This document shows, piece after piece, positions 11,354 to 25,100 of a stretch of DNA of 64,000 nucleotides. Numbering within the stretch: position 1 is the first letter of the stretch; each line of letters opens with the position of its first letter. The position numbers and the translations under genes are program-made. The DNA is from Arbacia lixula (Eukaryota; Echinodermata; Echinoidea; Arbacioida; Arbaciidae): positions 4,190,642 through 4,254,641 of the forward strand of contig OZ022595.1 in NCBI GenBank assembly GCA_963669155.1, given 5' to 3'. A model generated the notes under the pieces. That model saw nothing but the letters and a program-made list of their open reading frames with translations, did no database searches and was not told where the DNA came from.

Positions 11354-12252
11354 TTAGTTGCAGATTCTTTTAATCAAGGAAAGTTTCCGGGTTTTTTTCA
11401 GTAGGGTATTTTAATTCAAGATTCTGTTTATTCGGCAAGTTAACAATTCTGCTCAAAGTCTTACGCAATTACGATTTGCGCTTTATGCATGCATGCATGT
11501 ATTCACGGTGATTTGTAGCCCTACACGGACCCTACGCCCGCCTGTACTGTAGGCGTGTGGGTCCTCGCAGTGCTACGTGTCGTGCATCAAATTAGCAATT
11601 GGGCATTATAACTTATATCCCCCAAACGCAACTAAACGCAACTTGAGATTTGAATAAAATCTGATAACATGTGTTTCATCTGCTAAACCACATGTGTTTT
11701 ATTAGTAAAAGTAGAAATTGTTTCGCGTGGCATAAGATTTCTAATAAACATTTATCACCGATACAGCCGATGAAATATGATATTAAATTAACATATTCAT
11801 CTGATAATGAATCATTTTCTACGTACAGCTTACACATAATACGTTTCTACTAGTGTAGCAATCTGCTTGATATTTATTTTTGTTTGAACACTGAAGACAG
11901 AATTATGACATGATATTGTGCTTCATTCTTCCTTTTGCAGATCTAGACTAAACAAACATACCCTTGGATGCTCAAGGCCCTTTACCGTGCCAACCATTGT
12001 TCAAGGGCCCTTTCATGGCACAAAAGAAATAATACACAGATCTCACACAAAATCGCGCACAAAGAAATAATACAAAGATAAAAAAAAAAATGTGCGTTCA
12101 TGTTGATTCACATTTTTCATTGAAAGAAAACATCACAAAATAATATTCAAATTTCACATACAAAATAAGATGCATGCATATCATACATAAGCAACAAATT
12201 ATGTTGCAACATGACGGTTACATAGGGCAAAACATAAACATGCACAACATAA

Positions 12253-12345
12253 AAATGGCCGCCGACCTGTCTATAGTGGCCACTTGTCTATAGTGGTCTC
12301 TTGCCGTTTCCCTTGAGCGGCCGCTATAGACAGTTTTACTATTTA
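12253..12345. mobile_element. Short TIR repeat, ctgtctatagtggcc family
   Basis: Left text gacctgtctatagtggccac is followed about 60 bases later by the complement ggccgctatagacag. The same family is at 33959-34315 and, degenerate, at 9762-9960. It is probably a non-autonomous DNA transposon. Confidence 0.5.
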
Positions 12346-12406
12346 TAATGAAGATTTTCTGGTGTGTGTATGTATGTGTGTGTTTCCATGTGCGTGGGAG
12401 AGAGAG

Positions 12407-12412
<6 letters not shown>

Positions 12413-12459
<47 letters not shown>

Positions 12460-12480
12460 GTGTGAGTGTGAGTGTGTATG
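12413..12480. repeat. (TA)n(TG)n microsatellite
   Basis: TA run followed by TG run. Confidence 0.85.
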
Positions 12481-12529
12481 TGTTTCATCAATATTTTTCA
12501 TTTTGATTCCTATTGGTCTCCTGATGGCT

Positions 12530-12700
12530 CCAGTACGTGTTCTACTTGTTTCTACTGGTATTCTTATGGATCCAGGAGAAATTGCTACTGGTTTCTACTG
12601 GCACTCTACTGGTATTTTTCTAATGGTTTCTACTGGAAATCATTTCACTTTCCATATTCAAACCAGTAGAAAAATTCCAGTAGAAACCAGTAGGAAGCTA
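12530..12700. repeat. Short repeats and hairpin of tactggtttctactgg
   Basis: Several direct copies of a ctactggt/ttctactgg word (12545-12640) are followed by inverted copies (ccagtagaaaccagta, 12662-12692), so the stretch can form a hairpin. A poly-A run follows. Confidence 0.6.
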
Positions 12701-14090
12701 AAAAAAAAAAAAAATTGTCCTATACACGTATTTCATCCAGCTACTTGGTACAAGTGAGATTTTGCAGTCTTCTAATGATGGTCCGTTGTTCCGTCGTGAA
12801 TCTTAAGATCTAAATGGATGGAAAATAAAAGCCATTGCTATGTTGTATGTATTTACATTGAAATTGACCTTTGTATGTATCATATGTATTCTATGTATAT
12901 TTTGAATTCTTAGTCTAATTTTGTAGTTTTTTATCACATGGCCCCAATGAAGACCAGTCCTCGTAGTGATTAACAAAATGATTAGTCCATCATTCAAATG
13001 AAAAGGCTACCGAAATATGGTGAGAGGATGACTCTACCCAGACAATAATCATGACCTAACGATTAAGCGTTTGTACCTAACACGAGACAACTTTGAACAG
13101 ACGGGCGTTTTTTTTTGTAATCACTCCATGGCCATCATCAGGGGTGCGGAGGGTGCGAACGCACCCCACCCCCACCCCCGCCCGACCAAAATGTTTTTGA
13201 GGGTTTTTTTTTTTAGAAGGGGGAGACTTAGTCTTGTTGTTGTTGTATTTTTTTTTTTTTTTTTTTGGGGGGGGGGGAGGCGGGTTATAGGTCTTTAAAA
13301 TGGGCGACCTCTTATTAGTAATTTTTGTGTCCTTTTTCACCAAAAGCACCCCCCCCCCTCCTTGGAAAAAAACTGATGGCGACACTGCACTCTGTATATG
13401 TACATATCTTGTCCAACTTGCCTTCGCATTTCAGGTTTCGCAATATTGTTTTTTATTTAAGTTGTTGGAATCAATTAAACAAGAAATTAAACAAGATTCT
13501 CACATGTGAATATGACTTTAATTTAGGACTTTCTGGAAAATGTAACTATGCGCAATATGTAATGTGTGTACGTATGTATGTGTGTTTGCATGCGCGAGTT
13601 TTATGAGTACACACTAATTATCCCTTCCCATTCCCGGAAGTAGATCAGCTCCTCTACCAGATATGTTTACGACTGTAATTTGACCATAATACACGTAGAT
13701 CACATTCCTATATGCTTTCTAGATATTAAGTTTGCGCATACTTGATTTCATCGGTTGCTAAGGATGATTAAGATTACGCCATCCAGACATGATTGACAGG
13801 TAAACTGCAGTACACTTAATTCTTCTGAACCCACTCCATGCTACCTGTGGACAATTGCACTATTAATATATACACATTCCATTGAGAAGCTTAATGTCTG
13901 ACGAGCAAAGGGTGAATATTTTGGCCGTAAATTATAAATGATCTATCCGTTATAGCGTGACAAGGCTAATTAAGGCTACATTTGGAACATTTTGAAACCA
14001 ATAGGCTTATGACCCCAACATACCTCTGCGAGCCGATATGAACACCTAACAAATAGAAATCCAGAGTATTATCTTATCGGAAAATAAGAC

Positions 14091-14101
14091 TATGCAAATG
14101 A
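14091..14101. repeat. Target-site duplication, left copy
   Basis: TATGCAAATGA, repeated exactly at 15189-15199, brackets the LINE fragment. Confidence 0.7.
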
Positions 14102-15188
14102 CAGCATCCATCGAGGTAAACTCCTTAAAATTCTCCGTGCTTATGGCATCCCTGAGAAACTAGTCCAGGCAATCAGTGCCACTTACTCCAAGACGCGTGC
14201 TAAGGTCTGCACACCTGATGGAGACACAGAGTACTTTGAGATACTGGCGGGGGTACTTCAAGGAGACACGTTAGCACCCTTTTTGTTTATTATAGCCCTT
14301 GACTATGCTCTGAGGCTTGCCATCAATGGCAGAGAGGAGGAGCTTGGATTCACATTGGTGCCCCGTCAAAGCCGTCGGGTTCCACCAGTAATGGTCACTG
14401 ACCTGGACTTCGCTGACGATATTGCATTGATATCAGATACGGCAGAGAAGGCAAGGGAACTACTTCTAACAGTGGAAAGGGAGTGCAATAAGATTGGTCT
14501 GCAGCTAAATGCCAAGAAAACAAAGGTGATGGCCTACAATATAAATGACACCTCTATAAGTACCTTAGATGGCACAGTTCTCGAAGTGAAGAATAACTTC
14601 AAATATCTGGGATCCTGGATCGCCTCGACAGACCAGGACATCAGAATCAGACGTGCCCTTGCATGGAATGCCTTGCATAGTATGAGAAATGTTTGGAAGT
14701 CCCAAATTAAAGATGACATAAAACGCCGGCTTTTTGTTGCAACAGTTGAATCTGTCCTGCTCTATGGAGCAGAGACGTGGACACTCACAGCCCAACAAGA
14801 AAAAGCACTGGATGGAGTGTACACACGTATGCTTAGGGTAGCTCTTAATGTGTCTTGGTGTGACTTTATACGAAATGTCAATTTATATGGTGGTCTACCA
14901 AAAGTATCTATCAAAGTGCGTAAGAGGAGAATGAAAATAGCGGGACACTGTGTGAGACACCCTGAACTATCAGCTAATCCCCTCACACTCTGGGAGCCTA
15001 AACAGGGTACTGCAAGAAGAGGGAGAAGTCGGGCCACTTACATTAGCGTACTAAAGAATGACACTGGCCTTGATAGCGTTAGTGAGCTCAGGACAGCCAT
15101 GATGGATAGACAGGTCTGGAGGTGCAACTATGTTCATGGAACCCGAGATGGCATAGGCTGAAGCCTATGCATGCCCTCGAATTAGTAG
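14102..15188 (+). mobile_element. 5'-truncated LINE: reverse transcriptase C-terminal half
   Basis: One uninterrupted frame (about 14103-15161) encodes the second half of a non-LTR reverse transcriptase. It begins in the finger/palm region (residues SIHRGKLLKILRAYGIP), passes GVLQGDTLAPFLF and the catalytic palm motif FADDIAL (from about 14410), then thumb and C-terminal segments with GAETWTLT. It belongs to the widespread animal endonuclease/reverse-transcriptase LINE group. The 5' end is missing, as usual for target-primed insertion, and matching 11-bp duplications flank it. No poly-A tail is present; the 3' end is a short attagtag stretch. The open frame suggests a fairly young insertion, but without the endonuclease and upstream part it cannot move alone. 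Confidence 0.85.
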
Positions 15189-15199
15189 TATGCAAATGA
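15189..15199. repeat. Target-site duplication, right copy
   Basis: TATGCAAATGA matches 14091-14101 exactly. Confidence 0.7.
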
Positions 15200-15271
15200 T
15201 CTTTTTCCGCAATCCAACGATCTACCTCTTGAAGGTAACGTCAGGGCCCTGTCTATAGGGCTCTTGGCAGC

Positions 15272-15428
15272 GTCAGAGCCATCCATATACAGAGGTTGGC
15301 CAACTCGGTTTCATTCGGTTACAACATGGCGCAAATTCTTTTGTTGTTCGCTTGCCCAACAAAGCAACACGCGTCATGTTGTTACCTCTTGAAACCGAGT
15401 TGGCCAAACTCTGTTTATAGATGGCTCT
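15272..15428. mobile_element. Hairpin repeat with ttggccaactcggttt arms
   Basis: The left arm (agagccatccatatacagag, then gttggccaactcggttt) and the right arm (aaaccgagttggccaa, then agatggctct) are complementary. Just after it, 15438-15465 reads like the flank of the Penelope remnant at 47606 (tactgcaa-agctccatct). Confidence 0.6.
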
Positions 15429-15702
15429 GGGTAGCGTACTGCAACAGCTCCATCTACGACGAGAGTTAGGGCCGCTCACTCGTCTGAGGTCTGAACAAAG
15501 TCACAGATCAAGGAATTGTAAGCTTTTTGTCCTACAGTAGGAAATTCTCTTGTTTGTATCACAGCTCTAAACAGTACAGTGTGATTTTGTGTGATCCTTT
15601 ATTTTAATAGTCCATTGTTATTTAAGTATGCCAAAGTATATACACTACCATCGCACTTCTTAGTGCACCGAGGTTATTCATGGACGTTTTTTTTGGTCAG
15701 AG

Positions 15703-15945
15703 GTCCCCTCTCCCTCCCCCACCTCTCCCCCCTCTCTCTCTTTCTCTCCCTCCCTCCTCCTCTCCCTCTTCCTCCCCCCCCCCTCTCTCTCTATCTCTCT
15801 CTCCCTCTTTCTCTCTCTCCCCCCTCTCTCCCTGCCCCCTTCTCTCCCTGCCCCCTCTCTCTCTCTCTCTCTCTCTCAAATTTAGTATCCTCTCTCCCTC
15901 TCTCATTCTCTTATCCCTCACTTCTCCCTCTCCCCTCTCGCTCTG
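15703..15945. repeat. CT-rich low-complexity tract
   Basis: A polypyrimidine tract of ctctccc-type repeats about 240 bases long. Pro/Ser/Leu-rich frames here are artefacts of composition. Confidence 0.85.
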
Positions 15946-18614
15946 TATACATGTTAAACATGTGCTGAACACAAACAAAAAAGAACGAGGATAACAGGAA
16001 TAATGACCAATGGTTGTAATACCACGTTGATTTGAAATCAAAATTGTCCAATAATATGACCAATGTAACGAGTAAGCTATCAAATTAATGTTCTGCATAA
16101 CCCATTCGAGACAAAAATGGACACCGTTAAAATGATTTCACGTGCTTATTTCAGAAAGACATTTTCAACATGTTGAAAGGCACTGACAAACGGACGTACG
16201 TTGAAATTTGAAAAGTCTATGCACGTTTGGGAGAAAAAAGTAAGTTCACCCAACGTGATATAATCTAGAGTATTGCTACAAAAGTTAACCTTATGTAGAT
16301 ATGTTCATAATATCAGACCTCACCCAATAACAGAATGATAATCGGCATCAGCCACACAAATGATACTTAGCAAATCAAATATTCTCGTAAATTTACCTTC
16401 AGAAAGAATTTCAACTTAACAAACCCAAAATAAGAAATTGATGTTCGTATGTCAACATGCAATACGGTAAATATCAATAATCATATAAATACCAATATAG
16501 AAACGCAATTTGTTTTTGGAGATCACATATTGTTTTCCCTGAACAAGATCTCTTATCGAGATTAAGAAGAACCTGTACATAAAGACATCATGGTTGCATT
16601 AATTGTCTTCCTTGCGTGGCCTTTCTACTAGACCTGCTTCACTGTAATTCATGTCACGCGGTCAATCTTATCAAAAGTATCTTGATCTTTTGAAAACAAG
16701 AAGTTGTGTAAATGCCACATTGTATAGAAGATGATGCATTACAATGAGTTTATCCTTACCGTTACATGTCATAGGGATGTTTGCCAGGGTCGTCCAAAGC
16801 AAGAGTCTTGTACCTGCACACACATGCACTGACAAACTAATGTTGAACACCGGACCTATGCAAGAACTCAGATCATTGCTGTTGACCGGTTTATCAGCGT
16901 CGTGATAAGATAGGATAATGACAAAGGATTTAGGATTAAATGACCATATTGAAAATATATTTGAATATATATATATGTTTAAACATATTTCAAAAGGCAG
17001 CTGGAGATTTACAAAGCAGTATGCGTTTCTGACTGTACTTTAAATTTACGTCATTGTTAACAATCACAAACTGGACCTATATGCTCCTGCTTATGCTTTA
17101 CACAACTTGATTTTGTCCACAAGGATACATCACCTTTAAATATTACACAAATATAAGACTATATTGCTATTAGCAGTCACATTAAATTTAAACCCCAAAA
17201 AAATATAAACACGGGTTTCATGTACAAAAAAATATAGATTTTTTTTTGGTCGGTAAGTCTCAGGTTTCTTATACCCATCCCCAAAACACACACGCACGCA
17301 TACAAACAAAGTACTTTATTTTGTTGCAATTGCTGTTTGTTATATCATCTTATACAAATTAATACTGTATACACTACGGAATACCATGAAGAGATCAGCA
17401 TAAGTGATGGAATAGTAAATCATAGATGTGTACTCAGATTAAAGAACATGTTCAAAACATTTCATGGTCACCAGTGTTCTCTTTTTTTTATAACTTTTTC
17501 TGCGGAATGTAAAAGTGTGAATATTCTATGATTGAGCTCAATTTCAACAGGTCCAGCATCGGTGAGAATATTGTAATCACATAGTCTTCTTCTTCACGAT
17601 GGCGAGCTATACACGACATGCAAGGAAAATCCGTCCCATAATGCACCGCGCATAGACATCTGGGCATTGTGTGCAGTCATACATACTTCCGGTCTAAAAT
17701 GCTCGTACACTAGACAGGGAGTGGGCACGCTGCATTATGAGACGACTTCACCCTATAGGCAGCATGGACAATTGGATTGAAAAAGTTATTCGAGGTAATG
17801 AAGCAATTGCGAAGATTTATTTCAAATCTCTTCTCTTCACTCTCTCCGTGCCATTTACGCATTTTGGCGCCATAAATACCCATTCATAAAAGCATTTATT
17901 GTTTGGCATTTCTGTCCTATCAGCACGTTATTCACCAGCCTTAGTAAAAGCTGTTAACCCCATACACTTTCAAGCAGCATACTTTACTTATTCATATCAT
18001 TTATAGTTCTTTATTTATCTCCCCACATCTATCACTGCAAGAAGGATCTCACGAAAAGATGTAGTACATGTATATTCGCAACACATGTCGACACACGTCT
18101 AAGCTGCAATCAATATTTCATTTCAACAGATATATACATATTGTCCTTTGCATGGAGGTTGATAGTTATTGCAAGTATCCAATTATTCAACTTCTCTGAG
18201 ACCAGCGAATATACTGTGAGTGTAATGCATAATGAGTTGATGTTGGCGTATGAGGTATTGCTAAAGCATATGCTGAAGAGGTATGGACATGGGACTGGGA
18301 GCCCCCTACCCCTACATACATACAAATACATCTTGCAACTTAACGTACCATGAATTTCCCCTGAGAAAGGGAGGGGGAGGGACGGCGGTCCTGGGCAGTA
18401 TGTCATGAGGAATGCTTCCTTTCTAGTTTTATTTCAGCTTCGTTTTCCCCTCACTTTAGTTCAGCTTGTTTCGTCACGATATCACCTTAGCATATATAAC
18501 TTTGATAAGAACAAGGATTCATTGCATTTTGTACAACAAATAACATGCTAATCCGTTTTACTCGAATGTTAAGACAAGGACAAAATTTATAATTCTCTTG
18601 AGATTATATAAATG

Positions 18615-18620
18615 TTTATT
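18615..18620 (-). terminator. Candidate polyadenylation signal of deoxyhypusine synthase gene
   Basis: AATAAA on the minus strand about 490 bases past the stop codon at 19106. Assigned only from position. Confidence 0.35.
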
Positions 18621-19105
18621 TTATGACACATTTATATTTTAAGCCGTGAATACACATGCAAGCAAAATACAATTTTCAAGAAAAAGATAAGTAAGAAATT
18701 TCAAGTACGTAACATAGTAAAACTTATTACATCATATCCTGAACCAATTAAGCAAATTTCGGAATTTTCACCAAACTCTCCCCCAAATACACGTTATTGA
18801 TTATAATGTTACCATAAACTGTTTACACATTTAAATGGTTTCCAAACAAGCCATCACAAATTAGATATTCCTTACCACTTGTCCCATTTTGCTTACACCT
18901 GTTACCAACTGTTACCCGATTTCTCAGCGCTCTATAGCAGCAATCAACTCTTTAACCTTTCATGTATTACCGATGCAGTTTACACAGGTAATGCAAATAC
19001 ATCACAGGAAGTAGCATTTTCCCTGGCACAGCAGGTGTTAATGCGAGCGAGATGTCTGCTCTGCTTCACAGTCAGGCGAAGTCCCACGTGACATGCCCGG
19101 TCCAA

Positions 19106-22100
19106 TTAGGACTCCGGGTAGACCAGCTTGGCAAACGTCTCGGCTACCAGCAAGGGAAACAGAAGCGTCGCTTCACCGAATATCTGTAAAATATTTAATT
19201 CACACAAAAAGTACCAAAAAGTATGACTGTAGTCAGGACCCTCATTGTTTGAAATTGTGACTACGTTCACAAAAATAGACATGTATTTGCATTGAATCCA
19301 ACAATATTGCAAATTATCATACAAATAAAATGCATTGTGATAACCGTACTCATAGTAACACTCAACGGTGAGTGATTCTTAGTACCGCTCGATTTCGTAA
19401 CGATTCCCAGACACTAGTTTCGAGAGATACACATAGACAAACCCGCACCTTTGCAGGGGTAGCAGAGGACTTGGGAAGGGGAAGGGGGGGGGGGGTGCAA
19501 GAAGGGGGTAGAGGGAGAGGGAGACGTGGGCAGAGATCCATACCTTCACAGGGGTAGCTGAAGCCTTGATCTTCCCCCATGACACTGCTTCATCGGGCAT
19601 GGCGCCTGAGTCGGACCCATCGAAATCCTGAGCCGTGTTGATATACACTGCATAGTCTACGCCCGCGGGTTGACGCTGTCAATAAAAAGAACACGACCAC
19701 TTTAATAGACACGCCCACTGTTGTTTTGCCTACGTGGTCGGCTGCAGAATGTTTTTTTTTTCATGCATTGCTGTAATCACAATTACATCTTAATAGAAAG
19801 ACCACGGTTCTTTTCTTCCCTCTACCCTTCCCTCAATGATGGTATGTTAGTCGTGAGTGTGATTGCATCGTGCTTATCAAGTATAGTCAAAACTGTGTAC
19901 AAATGATGTAAATGATGCTACAGACACATAACACATTTAACATTCAAATGCTATATTTACACGATTTGACCACACGTTCGTCAATCCTGTAGTACACACG
20001 AGTACTAGTGTCCATGATTCAATAAACTATTCAGAGTTGAACCTTAACTTAAACCATCCTACTTTTATTCAATAGAACTATTATCTTCCAACTTGACAAG
20101 TGAAAGAACCGCTTCAGAGTTCAATATAGGGTAAAGTCATTGTGATACAAAAGCATGGTTGCGGACTAAACTTTTGATACTCACGAAAGCCACAGTGGTT
20201 GATATTCGCGTGTATCTATTATGATGCGGTATTTACATCAAGACACCATGGACTTCTAACTAACGTCATTTCATGATTACATCGTTAGCCCCGCACTTTC
20301 CTTAACCCCGTACTATTTGTTTAGGCTTTTTCACTTTTGAAATCATTCGCCCCGGACTTTCTCGATAGCTTATGTACATCTATGAGTGTTCACTACATTT
20401 GAAGCAATGCCGATACGGCACATTAAGAGTTAGGCATCAACCAATGGTGTTTCGTGCTGGTGTTAGGTTCAGCGTGACCGGTGTTTTATCCAACGCTCTT
20501 GGTACCAGATTGAATGTTCAGTTTGCTGTAAGATTTGGCACACTCCTCGCTGTTATTATCCCAATGGAATGCAAGCTTATGGCTCCACGTCTTTAATTCA
20601 AATTGGGGTAGATCAACCAAAGATGACATTATCGTTGAAAAGAATATTCATGTATTACAAGTTGAACATCTTTGATCAAGTCTTTGTATATACAGTAGGC
20701 ATACAAACTGATTATCGTTGTTCCAAAGCAGTACAATGGTTTACCACAGATAAGTCTTTGATTGACTTCATGGGCTTAGTATGTAGACACACATGGAATT
20801 TAGAGAAAATTGTCTGTTACCCTCAGTTTCAGGCTTTTAATCGCGATGAAAACTTGCCCCATCAAATTTTCACGAGGTTTAGATAAATGAATTTCACTTT
20901 AACACATAAGCCTATATATGGGGAAATAATGACATGTGAGCGGCCTTACGTGTGCGTTTGCGTTGCAGATGTGGTGTTTGCCAATGCCAGCCCCCAACGT
21001 GATCATCCCCGTGTGCTTAGACATGATGCTTTGAGACAAGATCCGAATCATATCTATAAACCGGGGAGGTAGACGAACAGAAGGGGAGATGTAAGCACCT
21101 CAACTTGTCAAATTCATGAATTATATACAGCGTATTAACGGAAAATTAAACACTGAAAATTAATTTGATTTAATGGAAGAAAAAAAAACAGAAACATCAC
21201 GAAAAAGATTGGTAAAAGTGTGAGAAAATCAGATAAACTTAAACGAAGTTGTGAATTTGTGGAAATCACAATTATACGCACTGCTTCTTAATCAGTAACC
21301 TTCATGTGCAACTCCAATTGTCTGAAATAATGCGCTGTGTGGAATTGTCATTATTTTTGTGTACCGTGCTTCAACAAGACAATACCCAAAGCATCACTTA
21401 CCTACCTTCGACTTAGACAGCAAACTTTGGGGCTAGTGATTCAGATATTTTCCGCAAATAAATACGTAGGCCTACTGTAGATTTCAGGCGTTTGGTAATC
21501 AGCGTAATACGATACCTCTATCCATCTTAATGATGAGAATAATTATGTTTGTTAACTTGATATGGCAATACCAATGTATGTGTAGTAGTGTATTATTACG
21601 TGTGCGTATGTTTACACTTGACATATTATGTGTATACTGTAATTGTTATATGTATATGATTTGGAAGATTTAAAATCACTTAAAAAAACATCGTGCATAC
21701 ACCTGTGGGAGACTGCTAAAACCCATTTCACATTTGGCGACTCGACTATTCCGCCCTCCAACCGTCACCTTGCACTTCATGTCGTGCCAGTAATTGACGA
21801 GTAACAGAAACAGTTAACTATGATTAGCCTAGTAGTATCAAGGCCTCCAGCTTTTTTGAAAATCCAAGTTTTAGAGTTACCCTTTTTTATCTTCCCATCT
21901 CCGTCATGTGAGGGAATCTCGGCAATCTGGTAGCTGCATGCCGTGGCGAAGCCTAACTCCAATGATTGTACCATGTACTTGTTGTACTTGATGGTAGTTT
22001 TGACATTGCCAGACAGTCCACTAAACTACAATCTATAGAGTGCAGACACGCGTGTCTTCCTGAAGCCACTCGTTGATCATGTTGATCCGTTTCCACGCTC

Positions 22101-25100
22101 TACATGCCAATTGTATACGCCAACAATAAAACCTCATGTAGGATTTTAACTGCCTTCTCAAATATAAAAGGTCTGGTTGCCTTTGTTTTATTAAAGTGGT
22201 GAAATTATGCCATGAGCCTTACGAATGATCCGACATCCACGTGGACAAACACCGATCTCTGCACGCGTAGTTTGATACCCGACCTTGACCTACCTTCCGC
22301 AGTGTCGATTCGGAGGCGTTTGGTTGGGTGTCGCTGGTGCAGATAGAAGATCTCATCGCCGAATGCCCCATCGGTGATGGCAGGACAAAAGACGGGAATG
22401 TTGTTCTAATCCAAAACAAACAAAAATACACCTTTATTATTTTCTTCGTTCTCGACCAAGACTTTTAACCCTTCCAGAACCAAGCCTTGGATTTTCCGTG
22501 CCCATGGTTATAAGAAGGTCAAAAGCAAAGATAATCATTGTTTAAACTTTTAAAGTAGCGACGCATTTGTATTTTAAAGATTAGATGATTAATCTCATAG
22601 TTTCATTATTGACACCCAACGACTGCATGACCAACTTATTTCTTCTTCAGCCATTGTTGCTGGATGAAGGCCTCAGCATGGTCTCTCCACTTCTCTCTTT
22701 CCCTCGCATATTTATACCAGTTGGCATCATGCCAGAATTGCCCTATCTCATCTCTCCATCTCTTCCTTTATCTGCCTCTGTTTCCTTTTCCGACCAACCT
22801 ATTTATTGTTCTATAAAGAGCGACGCACATCATGTGTAATGGAGTTCACGAAGGTGTGGTTGTACAATATCACTACATAAAACACATGCATGCAAAATGT
22901 ATAATTCGTGAAACGTTATTCAAACACGTAAGTGATACAGTAATTTAGAGAGTAGAAAGAGAGGGAGGGTAAAGGATTAACAAACGGAAGAGTAAGGTTT
23001 TATAAGAGCCGCTATTTTAAAGTGCATGAAATTAAAATATAATAATTATAAGCATAAACTCTCCTAGCAATAAAATGTTTTCTTCCAAGCTCAATCAGAC
23101 AGATGTTATTAAATACAAACCAATTTTACATGTTTCAATAACTTACCTTATATGCCCAGTAGTAGACGGAGGATTCATCGTCAATCTCCTTGCCAAATCT
23201 GGCTATCATTTTGGAAGGAGTCCAGTTGACGCTCTGTCAATCGAGAAGACGCACAAAGTATCTCCTTGTAGTGCTACATAATACATCATATAATTGCAAT
23301 ACATGTTTTATGTTTTAACTAATGTGCATTGGTAGTAGCACCTACACCCCTCCCCCCCCCCCCTCTCGTTCCCCAAACTCAAACCCAACATTTCTATCAC
23401 TCATGAACGGTGGTGATGACTGTAAAGTACAAGTGTGGGTCATATTGCATATAGGTATTCAATTAGTATTACTTTCCAGGTAACAGGTGCAAGAATGAGA
23501 GCTCATTTTGCTAGTTATCATTAGTGGTAGATTACAATAATTGAAAACTTATATGCAACATGGCCCGGGATTCAATGTTGTGTTTTGCGTTACATAAATA
23601 ATGTTACGCCATTGTAACTTATTTTGACTCATCCTATGTCGCACTCAACTATTTCCTATATAGATAACTGCAAATGAGTGCCAGGTATAATAGACAAATA
23701 ATAGATAAAGATGTACATTTTATCCCATTTATCATTTGGCCGCGTCCGCCTTGCCACCGTAAGTTCAGGTCTGATCTGTAGGTTTAATAGTTTGCACCAC
23801 TGAGCAATGTTATTGTAGTATAAAAGAGGAAAGTATGTATCAAGCAGGAACTGAACTTACATCCTTCTCCTGTTCGACATGCATCTCTTCGAGAATGGGC
23901 TGGATGAATTCTGTGAAGTTGTAATAGTGGCTCTCTGGAACGAAAACGTTTCCGCCGCGATTGATCCGCAGATTCCACAGTTGTTCGCCTGGTATGAGAA
24001 AGCACAATGACATGGTATCAGTGCGTCGTGTCATTGCGTCAATGCGGCAATCAGTGCGTCTGAGAATAGCGAGCTTTCGTTTTGAGGACGGACGGGCTCC
24101 AGTACGGTAATCCGACACCAAGATCGATCTGCGCATGCGCCACCGCCCGCTCTGGAATCCGCGCGGGGAATCGAGAACGTGAATTCTGAGATTTCTCGTC
24201 CTCGACGAGTAGAGGACAGCAGCCAATCAGCGCCCGTACAGATGATGTAATGCAAATCGCACGTGCGACCGGCTGTTTTGTGAACAAGCTCAGTAGGGGA
24301 TGTGCCAGATGACGTCACACGCACCGCCGTTCGCGTTCTCTGTCTTTTAGCGAAACTGCGTGTGAATTGCCGCGGACGGACGGCGAGAACAGATTGCTCA
24401 CTGATCTCGTTTCCGTCCGCAGGATTATAACGAAAGCTCCCTACTAGAGTATCTCAACTCAACGACGCGACATGGCGCAGTGGGGGTATTGCCCATTGTG
24501 TATTACACCTGTCCATCCACCAGCTACTGCCTTTGTAGCGATATTACAGTACACGATGCTTCTGGCAAATAATAACTGTGGGTAGAAATGTTTGATGCAC
24601 AATGGGCACTGTCGTGTTCTGAGTTTAATATCTGATACATGTACACCCAAATATTTAGGTCCAAATTTATCCAAAAAGGGAAAATCTCATGAAATACTCA
24701 CAGGAATTAATCATAATAATCATAACTGATAATAGGTTACAAAACCTACTTCCAAGAAACTTTCATAATTTGACTTTATGTTGCCTTAATGTTCGCTTGA
24801 TTTGAACTGATACTTCCTTATTCAGAGTGTTTTTTTAACACATAGCTTTAAAGCGTTTCGCCGTCTGTTCAGGTTTACGTTTAGATATGGATTAATTTGT
24901 TCATAGTCATGGTAAAGCTAAACAGCAAACAGCCAATGAACTCTCAGCACTGCAGCTTATTCCATGGAAATTTAGTCATGACATACGATGGTACAGGTAG
25001 GATCAAACAGATGTACAAGATCACTGTTTCTAAAGACTCCTGTCTGGGAAGCTCACTCAACTTGAATCCCTCGAAAGTTTTTTGCATGGAACTTCACTTG

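Larger units (their letters stand above)
10703..14090. other. Intergenic region between MITE and LINE
   Basis: No gene is recognised. Contents: a 68-bp tandem pair (11218-11353), a ctgtctatagtggcc TIR repeat (12253-12345), a microsatellite (12413-12480), a tactgg hairpin (12530-12700), a dispersed repeat (12750-13110) and poly-T/poly-G stretches (13200-13360). Confidence 0.5.
15200..19105. other. Intergenic region upstream of the deoxyhypusine synthase 3' end
   Basis: No gene is established. It contains the 15272-15428 hairpin, a CT-rich low-complexity tract (15703-15940) and otherwise unique AT-rich DNA. The 17580-17775 interval is more GC-rich, with ACTTCCGG and a short candidate start-codon exon (see findings). 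Confidence 0.45.

Noticed and set aside
15591-16098. Pro/Ser/Leu-rich and Arg/Glu-rich open frames on both strands
   Set aside because: Both arise from the CT-rich low-complexity tract at 15703-15945.
20372-20886. Two plus-strand open frames of 74 and 105 codons
   Set aside because: They lie within the last part of the minus-strand deoxyhypusine synthase gene's introns and show no recognisable domain or splice partners.
24031-24324. Minus-strand frames of 78-128 codons in the GC-rich intron 3
   Set aside because: They cross the TIR element and, apart from the stretch belonging to exon 4 (23861-23988), show no deoxyhypusine synthase or other homology.
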